From: Mangifera indica
Taxonomy: Eukaryota; Streptophyta; Magnoliopsida; Sapindales; Anacardiaceae
Reading direction: 5' to 3'
DNA length: 64,000 nucleotides
Assembly: GCF_011075055.1 (NCBI RefSeq)
Contig: NC_058146.1
Coordinates: 5,332,001 to 5,396,000, forward strand
Made by a program: the position numbers and the translations under genes. The notes below the pieces were generated by a model that was given only the letters and a program-made list of their open reading frames with translations, was not told where the DNA came from and made no database searches. This document shows, piece after piece, positions 37,078 to 51,188 of this stretch. Positions within the stretch are counted from its first letter, which is position 1. The number at the start of each line of letters is the position of its first letter.

Positions 37078-39311
37078 TTAACATGGAGGCAAATCCGGAG
37101 GTGGTGCTTCCAGTGCCTGCAGTTCTCCTACTCCATTTTCTACCAACAAGGCCACGGCCAGACCCCATGTAATATGAACATCCAAGTGACAGTGCATTAG
37201 CCACACTCCTGAAAAATGAAAAGTCTGGTTTAAGCTTTGAAAATGGATTGAAAGAAGAATGATATGGAGTTGATTGTAAATTTATGTACCTGGATTGTCT
37301 GCAACAAATCTGATGACTGCCCATCCTCCCACAGGCAAACCAACTGTGTTCCTGAGAGGTGGATCAACTAGGTTGAATTTAGAAGTATCAGTACTGGGAT
37401 TGAAGTTTCCAAAACCCTCGGCGATGATGTAGAAATCATATCCATGGAGGTGAATTGGGTGGTTTTCTGCTGTGAAGATTCTTGTGCCTTGTAGCACAAT
37501 CTGCACTCTTGAGCCATACTTCAACTTGTACACTTTAGTCCCTGAAACCGGTTGCCAGATTGATCGGCTTACGTTTCCAGTGAAATCAAATTTCAACGGA
37601 GGGTTTGCTGGAAAATCGGTGGTGAAAACCCCTGGAATTCTCTGGTGATGTGCTTGCAAGAGAGAGAAGTTTGCTGGTAGGACAAAGGATGCATTGTTCA
37701 TACTGGCAGTGAAACGAGTACCATTGGGTCCTTGGCATTGATTGGACTTGAAATTTGGAGGACATTTGTTGAGTCCAAGACCAACTGTGAAGAAGAGGCT
37801 TTCATCAATCTCAGTTGGGACTTCAACTTTCTGGGGACTTCTAAACTTGGTGGTGAATCCAGTGACAGTATTCGTGTCATTAAAAGCTGGTAAAGTTGGC
37901 ATAACTGGTGTGACAGAGAGACACTTTTTGGGACAAGTGGCGGATTTGTATTCAAGAATAGCTGTTGTTGTGGTGTTGTCGAATGGGGCATTCTGGGCGC
38001 TGGCGTAGGCGCGTGCAGCCATATAGTATCGCGATGGAGGCTGATTGCCTTGGATTAGAACGTCTGTCGTTTGGCCAGGTCCCAGGACAATCACTGAAGT
38101 GGTGAAGGGTTTGATGTAAGAGGCATCAGCTCCAACAACTGTGAACTGGTGGTTGGCAATTGCGAAGAAAAGTTGCTGGTTTAAGGCAGAATTGATGACT
38201 CTTAAGAGATTGGTCTCACCAGAGTCAATTGGAACAACCACAGTATCTGCTCAACAGTCAGCACAACCCAGTTTGGTAAATAAATATAAAACAAAATTGT
38301 CCTTATCACAACAGAATGAGTTAAATTTTAGAGGGGGCATGAGATGGCTTGACCAACAAGCAATCAAAATTCTGAAGAAATTAAGCATGCAAATTAACTG
38401 ACCTTGGCTGGAGCAGCTGTAGAGATCTCCAGGTTGGCCATTAATGGTGTAAGCATCGGATATGTTCGGAGTTGCTCCAGTTAAAGTAGCCTGTCTCACA
38501 ACATCCATAGGATTGGCATTCCACCATTCCCCTATTCATCAACCAGGCACATAATCATCAGTAATTGTTGACAGAAGTAATGAAATTCATCAAATGAAGA
38601 GATGAATGTTAATTCATTACCGAGAAGAATTGCAGTTTCGCGAGTTGGCTTGGGGAATGGATAGGAAGAACCTTCTTTAGGATGAATAATTAGAGCTCCA
38701 TAAACTGTGGCTCTAAGCCAAGAGCTATGAGCATGCCACCACAATGTGCCTACTTGACCCTGGATGGTGAATCTGTAAGTGTAACTCATTCCAGGTCTAA
38801 TTGGACACTGAGTCACCATCTCTGGGCCGTCTGCCCAAGCGGTTCTGATTTGCCGAATTCCATGCCTGAAGATACCGGGGAAGAGTTACTGATTTATGTG
38901 TACGAAGTTTATGTGCAAGAAAAGAAGCTAACAAGATGTGCAAAAGTAATTTACCAGTGAATGGTGGCATTATATATGGCTTTGTTGGTAACTTTGACAA
39001 CAAGAGTGTCACCATCGTTCACCTCCAAGGTTGGGCCAGGGTACATGCCATTAACAGTAATAGTACTATGAGTATTGCACAGCCTCTTCACTGGTGTTGC
39101 TTGAATCTGTTTCAATGTCAAAATGTACAACTTTAGTAACCAGCAGGATAATTAAACAGAAATAAAGAAGAAAAGTTTGAGAGAAACTAGTGAAACATAC
39201 AACAAAATCATGGTAGTGAACTTTGGCATTAGCAAAGGAAGCAAGCAGAAGCAGAAGGCCAAATGAAAAGAAGAAGAAGATACAGCAATGAGAGTTGTTG
39301 AAGGACCCCAT
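37078..39311 (-). CDS. Secreted laccase (p-diphenol:O2 oxidoreductase)
   Basis: Exons on the minus strand: 39201-39311, 38955-39106, 38621-38865, 38403-38531, 37290-38246, 37078-37208. Phases join exactly, giving 574 residues, the usual plant laccase size and exon pattern. Signal peptide at 1-29 ([21 protein letters not shown]). The four copper-binding motifs are present: HWHG (87-90), [34 protein letters not shown], and [21 protein letters not shown] (HCH at 537-539, H543). The C-terminus PPPDLPPC is typical. It acts in the apoplast, oxidising monolignols or other phenolics with reduction of O2 to water. The Leu following [10 protein letters not shown] takes the axial type 1 copper position, consistent with a high-potential enzyme. 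Many N-glycosylation sequons (NAT, NTT, NGT, NAS, NVS) are present. The subgroup (LAC3/5/12/13-like ending) is a guess. Confidence 0.95.
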
Positions 39312-39388
39312 GTGTAATGTCCAATGAGGTAACAGGGAAGGCCTTTGCTTAAGTGAAAACTGAGGAAGTGAGGAAGAAGAAGGGGTGT

Positions 39389-39395
39389 TTATATA
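39389..39395 (-). promoter_or_regulatory. TATA box of the laccase gene
   Basis: TATATAA on the minus strand about 80 bp upstream of the laccase ATG. A GCCAACC motif, one base from the MYB-bound AC element ACCAACC, lies further upstream near 39428-39434. Function inferred from position. Confidence 0.5.
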
Positions 39396-39439
39396 GGAAG
39401 ATTAAAGGAGGAGAGAGTTGTTTGAGGTTGGCAGATTAG

Positions 39440-41011
39440 GTTTTGATTAAGCAAAATGGTCAGAAACCAGGGCAAAACTTAGTTCAACCCTAAAGGAGTT
39501 GTTGCACCCACTGGCATTCTAAAGTGAATTATTTCTTCAATGCTTCATTCAGATGTCTTTCTCATCTCACTGCTTAAGTTTCAACAGAACTTGATGGTTC
39601 TTAATTTTTTTTTTGGGTACAAACTGGAAATTAATTACTAGTCTAATGCTTAGTTTATATGTATGAAGACATTATGATAGTCCAAGATCAAGAGAAAGCC
39701 AAAAATACTAGTCAAAAGTCACCTTTTCCAGGAAAATAAATTAAAGACTTGCCCTTAAGCCAAGCCTATAAAATTCAAAGTAAATCCCAACAAATCATCT
39801 TATTAAATTCTAATGCCATTGATTCCTAACACATATATACTCATGTCGTAGTCATTTACAGGCTTCAAGTTATAGCTTACAACTATGTAGCACAAAATAG
39901 AAATGCAGAGACAAGAAACATTGAAACGTATTTTCTAAAAATATAAGAAATAAAAAATATAAAAATGTATAAATATAAAAAATATAAGGCTTTTTTTTTT
40001 TTTTTATAAATACCAAATTTTTATTTAAAAAATATAACCTTTTAGTAATAATAAGATATACACTCTACTAACTTAGTCTATCAATCGACAATCAAATAGA
40101 TAGTGTATATTAAATCTGATGAAATTAGAGATTGTGAGGAGATGAGTTTTAACACGTTGAAAAAGAGATGAGTTTTAATATGTTGAAAATGAGAGAAGCT
40201 TCATATATTTGAGAGGAGAGAAGATGAAATCAGAGTTAGAGTTAGAAATTGTGAAAAATAGTGAAACATAAAATTGATTTTTAATCAATTAAAAAATAAG
40301 AAAAAGAACCACATTTCTTTTCCTGAAACACGTTTCGAATTTCTTTTTTATATTTTTGAAACATTTCTGAAACGTTTCGTATCATTTCAGGGATATTTCT
40401 GAAATAGAAATGTTTTAGAATTGCACTACGGGTTGCGTTTTTGTGCTTCCTACGTTTACAGTATAATATTAGGATGTACCTGAAAATAATTCATGTATCA
40501 ATAATGTTTTATAGTTCATTATTTAAAGTTACTTTTTTTCTTTTAAGGATTTCAATTTGTGACAGGAGAAATGGGTTGACATATTGTTTGGGATACCTTT
40601 TGAAGGGAACTTTAGCTCCATAATGAACAATGTACTGGATTGAGAAAATGACCTTTTGGGTATATTAAACGCCACCGTTTTGAAGTAAAAGATATCATTG
40701 TCTTTGAGGTTAGAATGGTGGGGAAATAAAAGTGATTCTAAGTATGGTTAAGGGAAAAGTAATTCATATTAGAATCTTAATTAATTATGGTTGGTTGTTT
40801 CATTTAAATGGACTCCTTATATTTATGTACATAAATTTCATCTCACCTATACGATTTATCTATATGAACAATAAGTATTTATGCCAGTTTAGAAAAGGGC
40901 TTACCAAAACCTCATACAAATATATTTATTAGTGACAAACAAACCTATAATTTGGGAGATAGACTTAATGCAACCAAGAAATCAAGAGAGAATTTGAACT
41001 TAAGAGACTTT
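39440..41011. other. Spacer upstream of laccase with inverted-repeat debris
   Basis: Segments near 39915-39960 (AGAAACATTGAAACG) and 40318-40400 (CGTTTCAGAAATGTTTC in reverse) are loosely inverted to each other. This suggests a decayed terminal-inverted-repeat element at about 39.9-40.4 kb. No target duplication and no gene were found. Confidence 0.35.
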
Positions 41012-41180
41012 TAATAAAACTATATGTACCCAGTTTTGAGTCTTTAATTAGGTATTTAAATGTTGTATCACCATATAATTTATAATTTTGAATTAAAGAT
41101 AAAATAATATTTAATCGCATGATAAAATATCATCTGGGTATCTAATTAGATACTGAAAACTAAGTGTGCATAACATTGCT
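41012..41180 (-). mobile_element. ~170 bp MITE family copy, reverse orientation
   Basis: Starts TAATAAAACTATATGTACCC and ends AGTGTGCATAACATTGC. Internal order matches the reverse copies at 22878 and 23665. Target duplication not evident because an A run follows. Confidence 0.5.
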
Positions 41181-41547
41181 AAAAAAAAATTTGACTTTGA
41201 TAGTATAAGGAAAATAAAAGAAAACATTTAGAAATCACTAGGACAGAAGAAAGACAAATAGGCAAGATAAGAAGACAGTGAAGTATGTAGTTTCGGTTAA
41301 ATGTGGACCAAACCCATCTCGTAAGGAAGAAAGAAAAAGACAGACAGCAAAGATCATGTTTAATTTGGTGGCAAATTTAATATAATATTGTTCCTATTAA
41401 TGCGATTTGATGAGTGCAGGGGCAAAACTCTTAACAAGAAGTTAGTTTGTGTTGGAGCTTTATTTGGAAATTAGCTATGTGGATGTTAGGTTAGGAACAT
41501 GAAAATTGTTTAATAATAAACATATGTGTATTCGATTATTAATGAAT

Positions 41548-44345
<2,798 letters not shown>

Positions 44346-44612
44346 ATGTGGTCAGTTTTTAGGCCAAGTTTGGATGAGTTGCTTCTTGAACTTAAGAGTG
44401 ATCTTCACCCAAAAGGTATTTATGCGAACTACCTTCATCAGCGATAATTCCAACAAGTACATCAGCTTGCTCTTGGACCCAGTTTCAAAATAGGCGAGGA
44501 AAAACTTTTGCATGAAATCCAAACCAGACAATATCTATTTAAAATCGAGGATGCTACAACTAAAGAGAAAAACATAGAGCATACTTTTGAACATGAATTA
44601 TTGAACAATTAG
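44346..44612 (+). pseudogene. Unidentified coding remnant with one internal stop
   Basis: From ATG 44346 the frame reads a protein-like sequence (MWSVFRPSLDELLLELKSDL...) for 33 codons to a TAA at 44445-44447. It continues in the same frame for 54 more codons (QVHQLALGPSFKIGEEKLLH...EIQTRQYLFKIEDATT...) to a TAG at 44610-44612. Composition and amphipathic pattern look like a real protein, but I do not recognise the family. It could be a broken exon or a fragment with a sequencing error at the stop. The neighbouring kinase fragment is on the opposite strand, so the two are unlikely to be one gene. Confidence 0.45.
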
Positions 44613-45077
44613 TGCAGCAAGTGGTAATCGCACCTCTGTATGTTCTAGACTGTTTGTCCAATAATCCATAAGCATTTTAGTCAGAAAATTGATGTTGGTT
44701 CACAGCAATTTGAATGAAGCTAGAAGTAGTTGTCAGATTATTAAGTTTACTTCAGTTTGAATTTAAGCCTTAGGATGAATCCTGAGGAAGCAGAAGGTCT
44801 TCCCGTGAAATCAGTTAAATGGCTGGCAACTGTTGAAAGATAGAGGCCAAGTGAAAGCCTCTTTTTTATCTAGAAGTTCTAATCAGTTTCAGCTGATGAG
44901 TTGGAAATGGCAAAATCATTCTGAATATTGGAGAACTTTGTATTTACCATTTTCTTCTACATAGGTGAATGAAAGTAACTTGTGCTCCTCTAGAAGATCT
45001 TTCATTTAGTTTCAATGTGTTTCATTACAAGTTTTGAAGCTTGACAATGAATTATCAGAGCAATTGTGAAAGATAAA

Positions 45078-45755
45078 CTAGTAAAGATTATACTTGTAGC
45101 AGAACCTGGAACTTAAATCTTTTTTCCAGCAAGTCAATTCCAGTTGCTGCAGAACTTGTTGAACCTCTGGGCGCACTGAGGGTGAAGGATCAACACAATG
45201 CAAAGCCAATTTCAGTGTGTTGAGTAACTCATCCCCAATTATTGATGCATCCCCCATCAATTCTAAATCAGAAACTTCATTAGTCCACTCCACCTTAATG
45301 ATAGAGGCAACCCATTGAGGCAAGTCCACATCATTCATCTTGTCACCTGGAGACTTCCCTGTTAGGAGTTCCAGCATGATAACTCCAAGGCTGTATACAT
45401 CAGTTTTTGTGTTAGCTTTCTTGAGCTTTGCAAGCTCAGGTGCTCTGTAGGCAAACGTACCTGCAGTTGCAATCACATTTACATTAGCAGCAGCAATCAT
45501 TGACCTGGAGAGGCCACAATCTGCAATTTTAGCATTTGTATATTCATCAAGTAGGACATTGCTTGATGTAAGGTTCCCATGTATAATGTTCTCCTGATTG
45601 TGAAGGTACTGTAGGCCTCTTGCTGTACCCCGAATGATTTTCATCCTTGAGGGCCAATCAATTCTTAAAATTAATAGTACAAGGCCTCGTGATGTTGTAC
45701 TGTGGCAGTAAATTTTGGTAACTTCCCAAACCTTGTCGGTTACACCCTCCCCCAT
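45078..45755 (-). pseudogene. 5'-truncated IMK2/IMK3-like LRR receptor kinase fragment
   Basis: Only the C-terminal kinase lobe is present: [20 protein letters not shown], then [89 protein letters not shown] and [20 protein letters not shown]. This is the signature of the IMK2/IMK3 (MRLK) subgroup. The HRD motif is HGN and DFG is DCG, so it would be catalytically weak or dead; family members are already atypical. The N-lobe, membrane span and LRRs are absent from the next kilobase. The first ~35 residues of the open frame do not look like kinase. They derive from a 102 bp insertion or duplication bordered by 26 bp direct repeats (45657-45682 and 45759-45784). The C-terminus is also altered after QQLE. 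Confidence 0.82.
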
Positions 45756-45784
45756 GTCATCAATTCTTACAATTAATAGTACAA

Positions 45785-46917
45785 CATTAGAGGTTCGTAA
45801 AATTTTTTACATGTAGCCCATCAACTATAGGCCTACAGATGATCTTACCATCTCAAGAGTCATACAACTGCTGATAACAAGTTACCTCACATCGGCATTT
45901 CAAACATTGGCAGACCCATGTAACCCAAAGATTAACTCAAAGAGAACGCATTCTTCAGACAAACACACCTCATTTTCACAAACCATTGAACCTCCAGATC
46001 TATAACATTTGACAAACCATTGAATATACCCAGCTCAATCAGATCATCGAAAGAAAAATTAAGATCATGATAGCCTCCCTGACTGCAAGTAATGCAATGC
46101 TCATAGGTTAACTAAATTGATTCCACAATCTAGTAGTCCATATGAAGCATTTCTCTACATGTTGTCAGGTCTCACAATCAATAACCTAAACAGCCACCTA
46201 TAAATACAAATCCAGTCCAATGAGCTTCCCTTTTCCAGCTTAGTAGCATCAATATGGTACCCTTTAAATAACTTTTACTTAAAAATGTAAACATGGTAAC
46301 TCATTGCAATACACATTTCAATAGATAAAATCAATTCTATTAAAAAAAGTAAATTGTAACTCCTGAATGTGAAATCAATTGCTTATAAATCAGTCCCAAT
46401 CATGTAAAACATTGTGGCAATACAAACAAACCATTCATGCACAAATAGCAATACAAAACAATCATTTTCATCAGAGTTCCACACAATCATTTCTACTCCA
46501 ACCAAATAGAAACCAGCACAGCATGCAAATCTAAGCCCTATTCCGCCTGAAGTCTCAATCCAATCATAAAAATGTAAAAACACAACTTAAGTACTCACAT
46601 TACTCCAGTCTTAAAACTAAATCACCCATAAAAATATAAGTAAATGCGAAACTATAACTTACAGTTAACAAAAGAGAAACAAACCGAGTAATGTCCTACA
46701 GTAGATTCAAAGTAGGCCCATAAATTGAACGACTCAGATTGACTTCATTTGAATCATTTACCTTAGCATTAGCATCTTGTATTTCAATATCAAAACTAAA
46801 TCCATACAAATCAAACCAAAAACATCCAAATGTTACAAAAACCCTACTCCAATTTCTCGCCTAAAAAAAATCATGGATTAATCATACACGTTGAAGTCTC
46901 GATCCGCCAGAGCAGTT
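45785..46917. other. Spacer between kinase fragment and PRA1
   Basis: Searched on the minus strand for the missing kinase N-lobe or LRR sequence; none seen. Contains the PRA1 3' untranslated region near its upper end. A frame at 46383-46583 is not recognisable. Confidence 0.45.
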
Positions 46918-47553
46918 TCAGACGCGTCCGGCGACGGCAGGGGCGGCCGCGGAGGCGGCAGCGCCGCCGAGGAAGGATAGGAATCCGGAGTTAACAGGTT
47001 CTTGGTCGTCGAGGAACAGATCCTCAGGCACCCTAAAAGCACCGTGGGCGCACACAATCGCAGCTCCGATCATAAACGCAGATATCAACAAAGATCCAAC
47101 AGACGTCAAAAACACGACGACAATCGTCAACACAACCAACGCCCCGAGCGTCTCGCGGTCAGAGAACGTACGACCGAAGATGGCCAAAGGTTGATCCGAC
47201 GGTCTGAAAATGTAGAGGAACATCCATGCTCCCAAAAGGCTAAGAAGGACGAGGAGAGAAAAGGGATTTGATAAGAGAGAGAAAGCGAGCACAAGCGCGA
47301 GTAGGGTCACGTAGTTGACTTTGAAGTAGGAGAGATTTCTCCGTATACGAGAGTAGGCTTCCGAGAGGGAATCGGGCCTGGCCATAGCCGATCTGTCTAC
47401 AAGTTCGGACCATGGTCGGCGTTGGGAGAAACCGTGACGGATGGAGGAGGACAGCCGTGAGACGAAGGCACGAAAGGCTGGCGTGGCGATCGGCGGTTGG
47501 GAGGTTGCGTTGGCTTGAGAGTTGGAGACTGGGAGCGTGGGTGGGGCGGCCAT
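46918..47553 (-). CDS. PRA1 family protein (prenylated Rab acceptor), B-type
   Basis: Single exon, 211 residues from ATG 47551-47553. Ala/Pro/Ser-rich N-terminus, then the PRA1 core SLSEAYSRIRRNLSYFKVNY. Two hydrophobic double-spans follow (VTLLALVLAFSLLSNPFSLL with VLLSLLGAWMFLYIF, and LGALVVLTIVVVFLTSVGSL with ISAFMIGAAIVCAH), separated by a short polar loop with RPSDQPLAIFGRTFSDRE. The end HGAFRVPEDLFLDDQEP is typical of plant PRA1.B proteins. Known role: four-span ER/Golgi/endosome protein that binds prenylated Rab GTPases and assists their membrane cycling. The frame is open 17 codons further upstream to 47604. The inner ATG is preferred because MAAPPTLPVSNSQ matches family starts. It has notably higher GC than its surroundings. 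Confidence 0.94.
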   Translation of the reverse strand: MAAPPTLPVSNSQANATSQPPIATPAFRAFVSRLSSSIRHGFSQRRPWSELVDRSAMARPDSLSEAYSRIRRNLSYFKVNYVTLLALVLAFSLLSNPFSLLVLLSLLGAWMFLYIFRPSDQPLAIFGRTFSDRETLGALVVLTIVVVFLTSVGSLLISAFMIGAAIVCAHGAFRVPEDLFLDDQEPVNSGFLSFLGGAAASAAAPAVAGRV

Positions 47554-47604
47554 TTCTGGCGCATAAAAGCGGGAGGTGTAGCAAAAGATTGGGGTTCGAG
47601 ACAA

Positions 47605-48021
47605 AAATGGTCGGCGTGTCGGTGGTCCTTATATACAGGAGAGGTGTTTTTGTGTGTGATACAATTCATGGTGTCATCATGAATCTTGATCTTGTTTGAA
47701 GTTTTTAAATCACCGTCAAATTGTGCGGTCACGATTTTCTTATAATATATATAGTAACATCTCTTGCAGATCTCTAGTATTTTTATTAGTTTCCATAATA
47801 ACATCATTTATATTCTTTAAATATAAATAAATGTTTTTTTTCATTAATTTAAACTTAAATTTTTATTTTAATTTGAAAAAATAAAATAACATTATCCTAA
47901 AACAATACAATTCCCATCAAAATTTTCATTTCTAGGGCAATTTAATTATAACACAGTATTTAAGGTTGATATCGAAATTGCACTATATTGAGCCTGAATT
48001 GGTTATACTATATTATTTCAA
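47605..48021. other. PRA1 upstream region
   Basis: Short promoter-like, AT-rich spacer. No specific motif is strong enough to call. Confidence 0.35.
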
Positions 48022-48501
48022 GGGGCCGTTTGGTTATGGTTTTTAAAGATTATCTTGATAATCTATCTTTTATTCCCTTGTTTGGTTTGTCAGTAATAAA
48101 AGATTACAGTAATCTTCTATTATCAATGCTGACGTGACAAGTAATAAAGTGGTAATCTGATTACCACATTTACCTTAGGTATTTAAAGATTATCAAGGTA
48201 ATATTTATTTTATTATAATTATATTAGTATTTATTAATTTTTTGAGATAAAAATAAATTTATTTTTAATTAATATGACAAATAATATAAAAATTATTTAA
48301 AATAATTATATTCAATAACATTTAAGTAAAATAATTTACTAGTAATCTTTTATTACATTTAACCAAACACAATAATTATTTATACTTATCAAATTTTATC
48401 AAATATAGTAATCATTTATACCCAGTACTCTTTTAAATAATCTATCTTCAAAGTAATCTTTCTATTTTGGTAATAAAATATTACTCAAATCAAACATCCC
48501 C
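48022..48501. mobile_element. MITE with GGGGCCGTTTGGTT-type ends
   Basis: Left end GGGGCCGTTTGGTTATGG and right end AAATCAAACATCCCC form imperfect inverted termini. The interior repeats GATTAT/ATAATC and TTACC/GGTAA in inverted fashion. Flanking CAA on both sides (48019-48021 and 48502-48504) is compatible with a 3 bp target duplication, which would suggest a PIF/Harbinger-type (Tourist-like) MITE. The usual duplication is TWA, so superfamily is uncertain. A retro-type origin is unlikely. No coding capacity. Confidence 0.55.
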
Positions 48502-48734
48502 CAAATGTGATTCGATTAAAATCACATTTGACTACTTTGTTGGCAACAATTGTCATGGATAATTTTTTTATTTTTTATTTTATTTTTTGTTATTATTATT
48601 TCAAAAATTAATATAAATTAATTATGAGAATACATTTAGGAGCAAATATACTAAATTTAAATAAAAGGTGTTCCCATATTTTTTAATAGTTATAGCATGT
48701 CAATTAGGGTATTTCATTACTAAAACTAGATTAT

Positions 48735-48802
48735 TGATAATTAATTATATGATAATATATTATTATTTATATATAAAAATTATGTATATAATTTTATTAT
48801 TT
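48735..48802 (+). mobile_element. Fragment of the ~170 bp MITE family
   Basis: Right-hand part only: ATATGATAATATATTATTAT then ATTATGTATATAATTTTATT. Left half missing. Confidence 0.35.
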
Positions 48803-49083
48803 TCAAAAACGTGAAAAATGGGAAGTAAGCAAATACGGAATATTAGATAAAAAGCTTTAATTGAATGAATTTTGAAAAACATGCAACCATAATTAAGGAT
48901 TATTTAAATGTAAATAAATAAATAAAAAGTTCCCTGACAAGGAGGGTGATTGAGAATGTTGAACTTTGAAGGCGCTTTAAATTTATTCTTAAACCAGATT
49001 GTGTAGTCCTCTAATTGGATGCTCTTTGTTTTGGGCAGGCCAAACAAAACCTAATATCTTTTTGTATAAATAGCTATTATACC

Positions 49084-49417
49084 TAGGCGTGGATTCGAGC
49101 TGAGCTTGTTTAAGCTCAAGTTTGAGTTCGGCTCGAATGAGCTCAAAACGAGTTGGCCCTAAGCAAGCTTGAGCCAATATTTTTGAGCTCGAATTTAATT
49201 GTCAAAGTTTATAAATTAAAATTTTGTATACAAAACGATATCGTTTTGACTAATATGTATGAAAATGATGTCATTTTAATAACGAATATTTGAATTCGAA
49301 GCGAGTCAAGCCGAACTCAAGCCGAGTTCGAGCTCAACGAGCCTGAGCTAGAACTCGAGCTATATTATTGTTAAGTTGAGTTGAGCTCAAGCTCGATTTG
49401 ACTCGAATCCAGCCCTA
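49084..49417. mobile_element. hAT MITE with perfect 8 bp duplication
   Basis: Left end TAGGCGTGGATTCGAG and right end CTCGAATCCAGCCCTA are inverted with 2 mismatches in 16. A perfect 8 bp duplication ATTATACC lies at 49076-49083 and 49418-49425. The interior is built from GAGCTC / TTGAGCTCAAG-like palindromes. No coding capacity. Confidence 0.88.
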
Positions 49418-49601
49418 ATTATACCCTATTTTTCCATTTAGGTTGAAACACCACACAAATAATATGCCAAATTGAATATTAAAGAGTCAAACAGATAAGG
49501 TTCAACTTTTAAACTCCTTTTATTATTCTAATTAATATTCTCTTAGAGACTTACACTCCTAGTAATCGTGTTAGAACTTTGAATCTCTAAGAAAATTGCA
49601 G

Positions 49602-49725
49602 ACTAATAATTTCGATACTTTGAATATATATATATAATATAATATATTATTATATAATTAGATGATACTTTATTTTTAATTTAAAATTATTTAATTAAAT
49701 GATGATACATCATTTATATATTAAA

Positions 49726-49777
<52 letters not shown>

Positions 49778-49781
49778 ATTG
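49602..49781 (+). mobile_element. ~170 bp MITE family copy carrying an AT microsatellite
   Basis: Has the internal block ATAATTAGATGATACTTTAT followed by TTTTAATTTAAAATTATTTA and the TAATTTTATTG right end. Just before that end a roughly 40 bp (AT)n run (49733-49772) has expanded. Confidence 0.5.
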
Positions 49782-50668
49782 TTGATTATGGTAGTTGGCA
49801 TGTTTACTCAATCAATTCTCTTATTGATCCCACTATAGTACCTTGTTTAACAATACACTCCACATAAATGCTTATAGGGCATTGTATATGACTCATATTT
49901 GAATATAACTTCTCTTTAATCAATCTACAAATATGAAGCTTTATTAGAGAAGAAAGAAAATACATATTTTACAAATAGATCTTTTTTTTTAATCTTGAGT
50001 CAAGGATTGACTTCATAACCATTAAACTAAATAAGTGAAAATTTTTATTTTGATATATTATCGGAAGTCCACTTTTTTATCACTCAAACTATCTTTTGAG
50101 AGTTTTTTTAAATTTTGATTGTTACTATTCTAATTTATATTGTCGGAGACTCTAAATTTTATAGTATAGTTGTTGAAGAGAAATCGTATCAACAAATTCA
50201 TTTCTTCAAATACAAGTTAATACTTTGAATTTGTTACATTTTGAAAAAAAAAAAAAGTGTATGCAAAACTAAAAGCTAACCTTTCATGCATTTAACTAAT
50301 AGGCACTTGAGTATTATTCTAATCATAAAAGAATCCAAAGAATAAAGTTCCAAAAGAAAGTGAGAGTTCTTCTATGGCATCTAGAGTAGCAACTTTTGAA
50401 ACTAAGGCTTATAAAAATAAAACTTATTACGTCTTCAATTGTTTAATGGTGAACTCTCTACCAATGTTTTCAAAATTAGATTGAACATTGACTCGATAGA
50501 GGGGGCGATCTGGTTCAACCGGTGCTTGGACCGATTGGACTGGTTAACTCTTTAAAAAATTATTCGAAATAATTTTATATAATTTATCATTAAATTTATA
50601 CTCTGAAATCGTTTGATATTAAAATAAACTTAATTTGATATTATATATGTTCAAAATTAATATATGAG

Positions 50669-51188
50669 TAAAGATGACAATTCCAACCAAAATTTAGGGT
50701 CCTTAAACCTCTTCGACTCTAACAGGGAGGAGATTCTCTAATAGAAATAGGGAAGGGGATGAAGACGAAAAATATTCTCGCAATCAGGGACAGCGATATA
50801 TGTGTCCTCGCCTCCGCCCCGTCCTCACCCCTTATATTAATATATTTACTTAAAATATTGACACATCTTTATAGTTTTAGATTATTTATGTTTTTCAAAT
50901 TTATTTATATTTTTGTTGTGTATATTAAAGGGATTAACATATGTTATTTGTGATGTTTGAAATATATTGGTTTTAATTTTAGTTAATTTTATTATTTAAT
51001 ATATTTACGTTACGTTTAGAAAGTGTAAAGAGGGAAATTTTTATTGGTGGGGATGGAGATGGAGCCGGGCTTCCCCTTGGATAGGGGATGAGGAGAGGAT
51101 TTTCCCCCACAGGTAAAGGATGGGGAGGAGATTTTTTTCCCGTTAGGAGGATCATTGTCATCCCCGTACCTCTCTGTTTCCATCCCTA
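50669..51188. mobile_element. Non-autonomous hAT element related to 1439-2598
   Basis: Right end GTTTCCATCCCTA and left end TAAAGATGACAAT are partly inverted (8 of 13). Flanks tatatgag (50661-50668) and atatgagg share ATATGAG, an eroded 8 bp duplication. The G/C-rich subterminal runs and a block with AGAGAATCTCCTCCCTGTTA (reverse strand) match the right half of the 1439-2598 element. No transposase. Confidence 0.65.
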
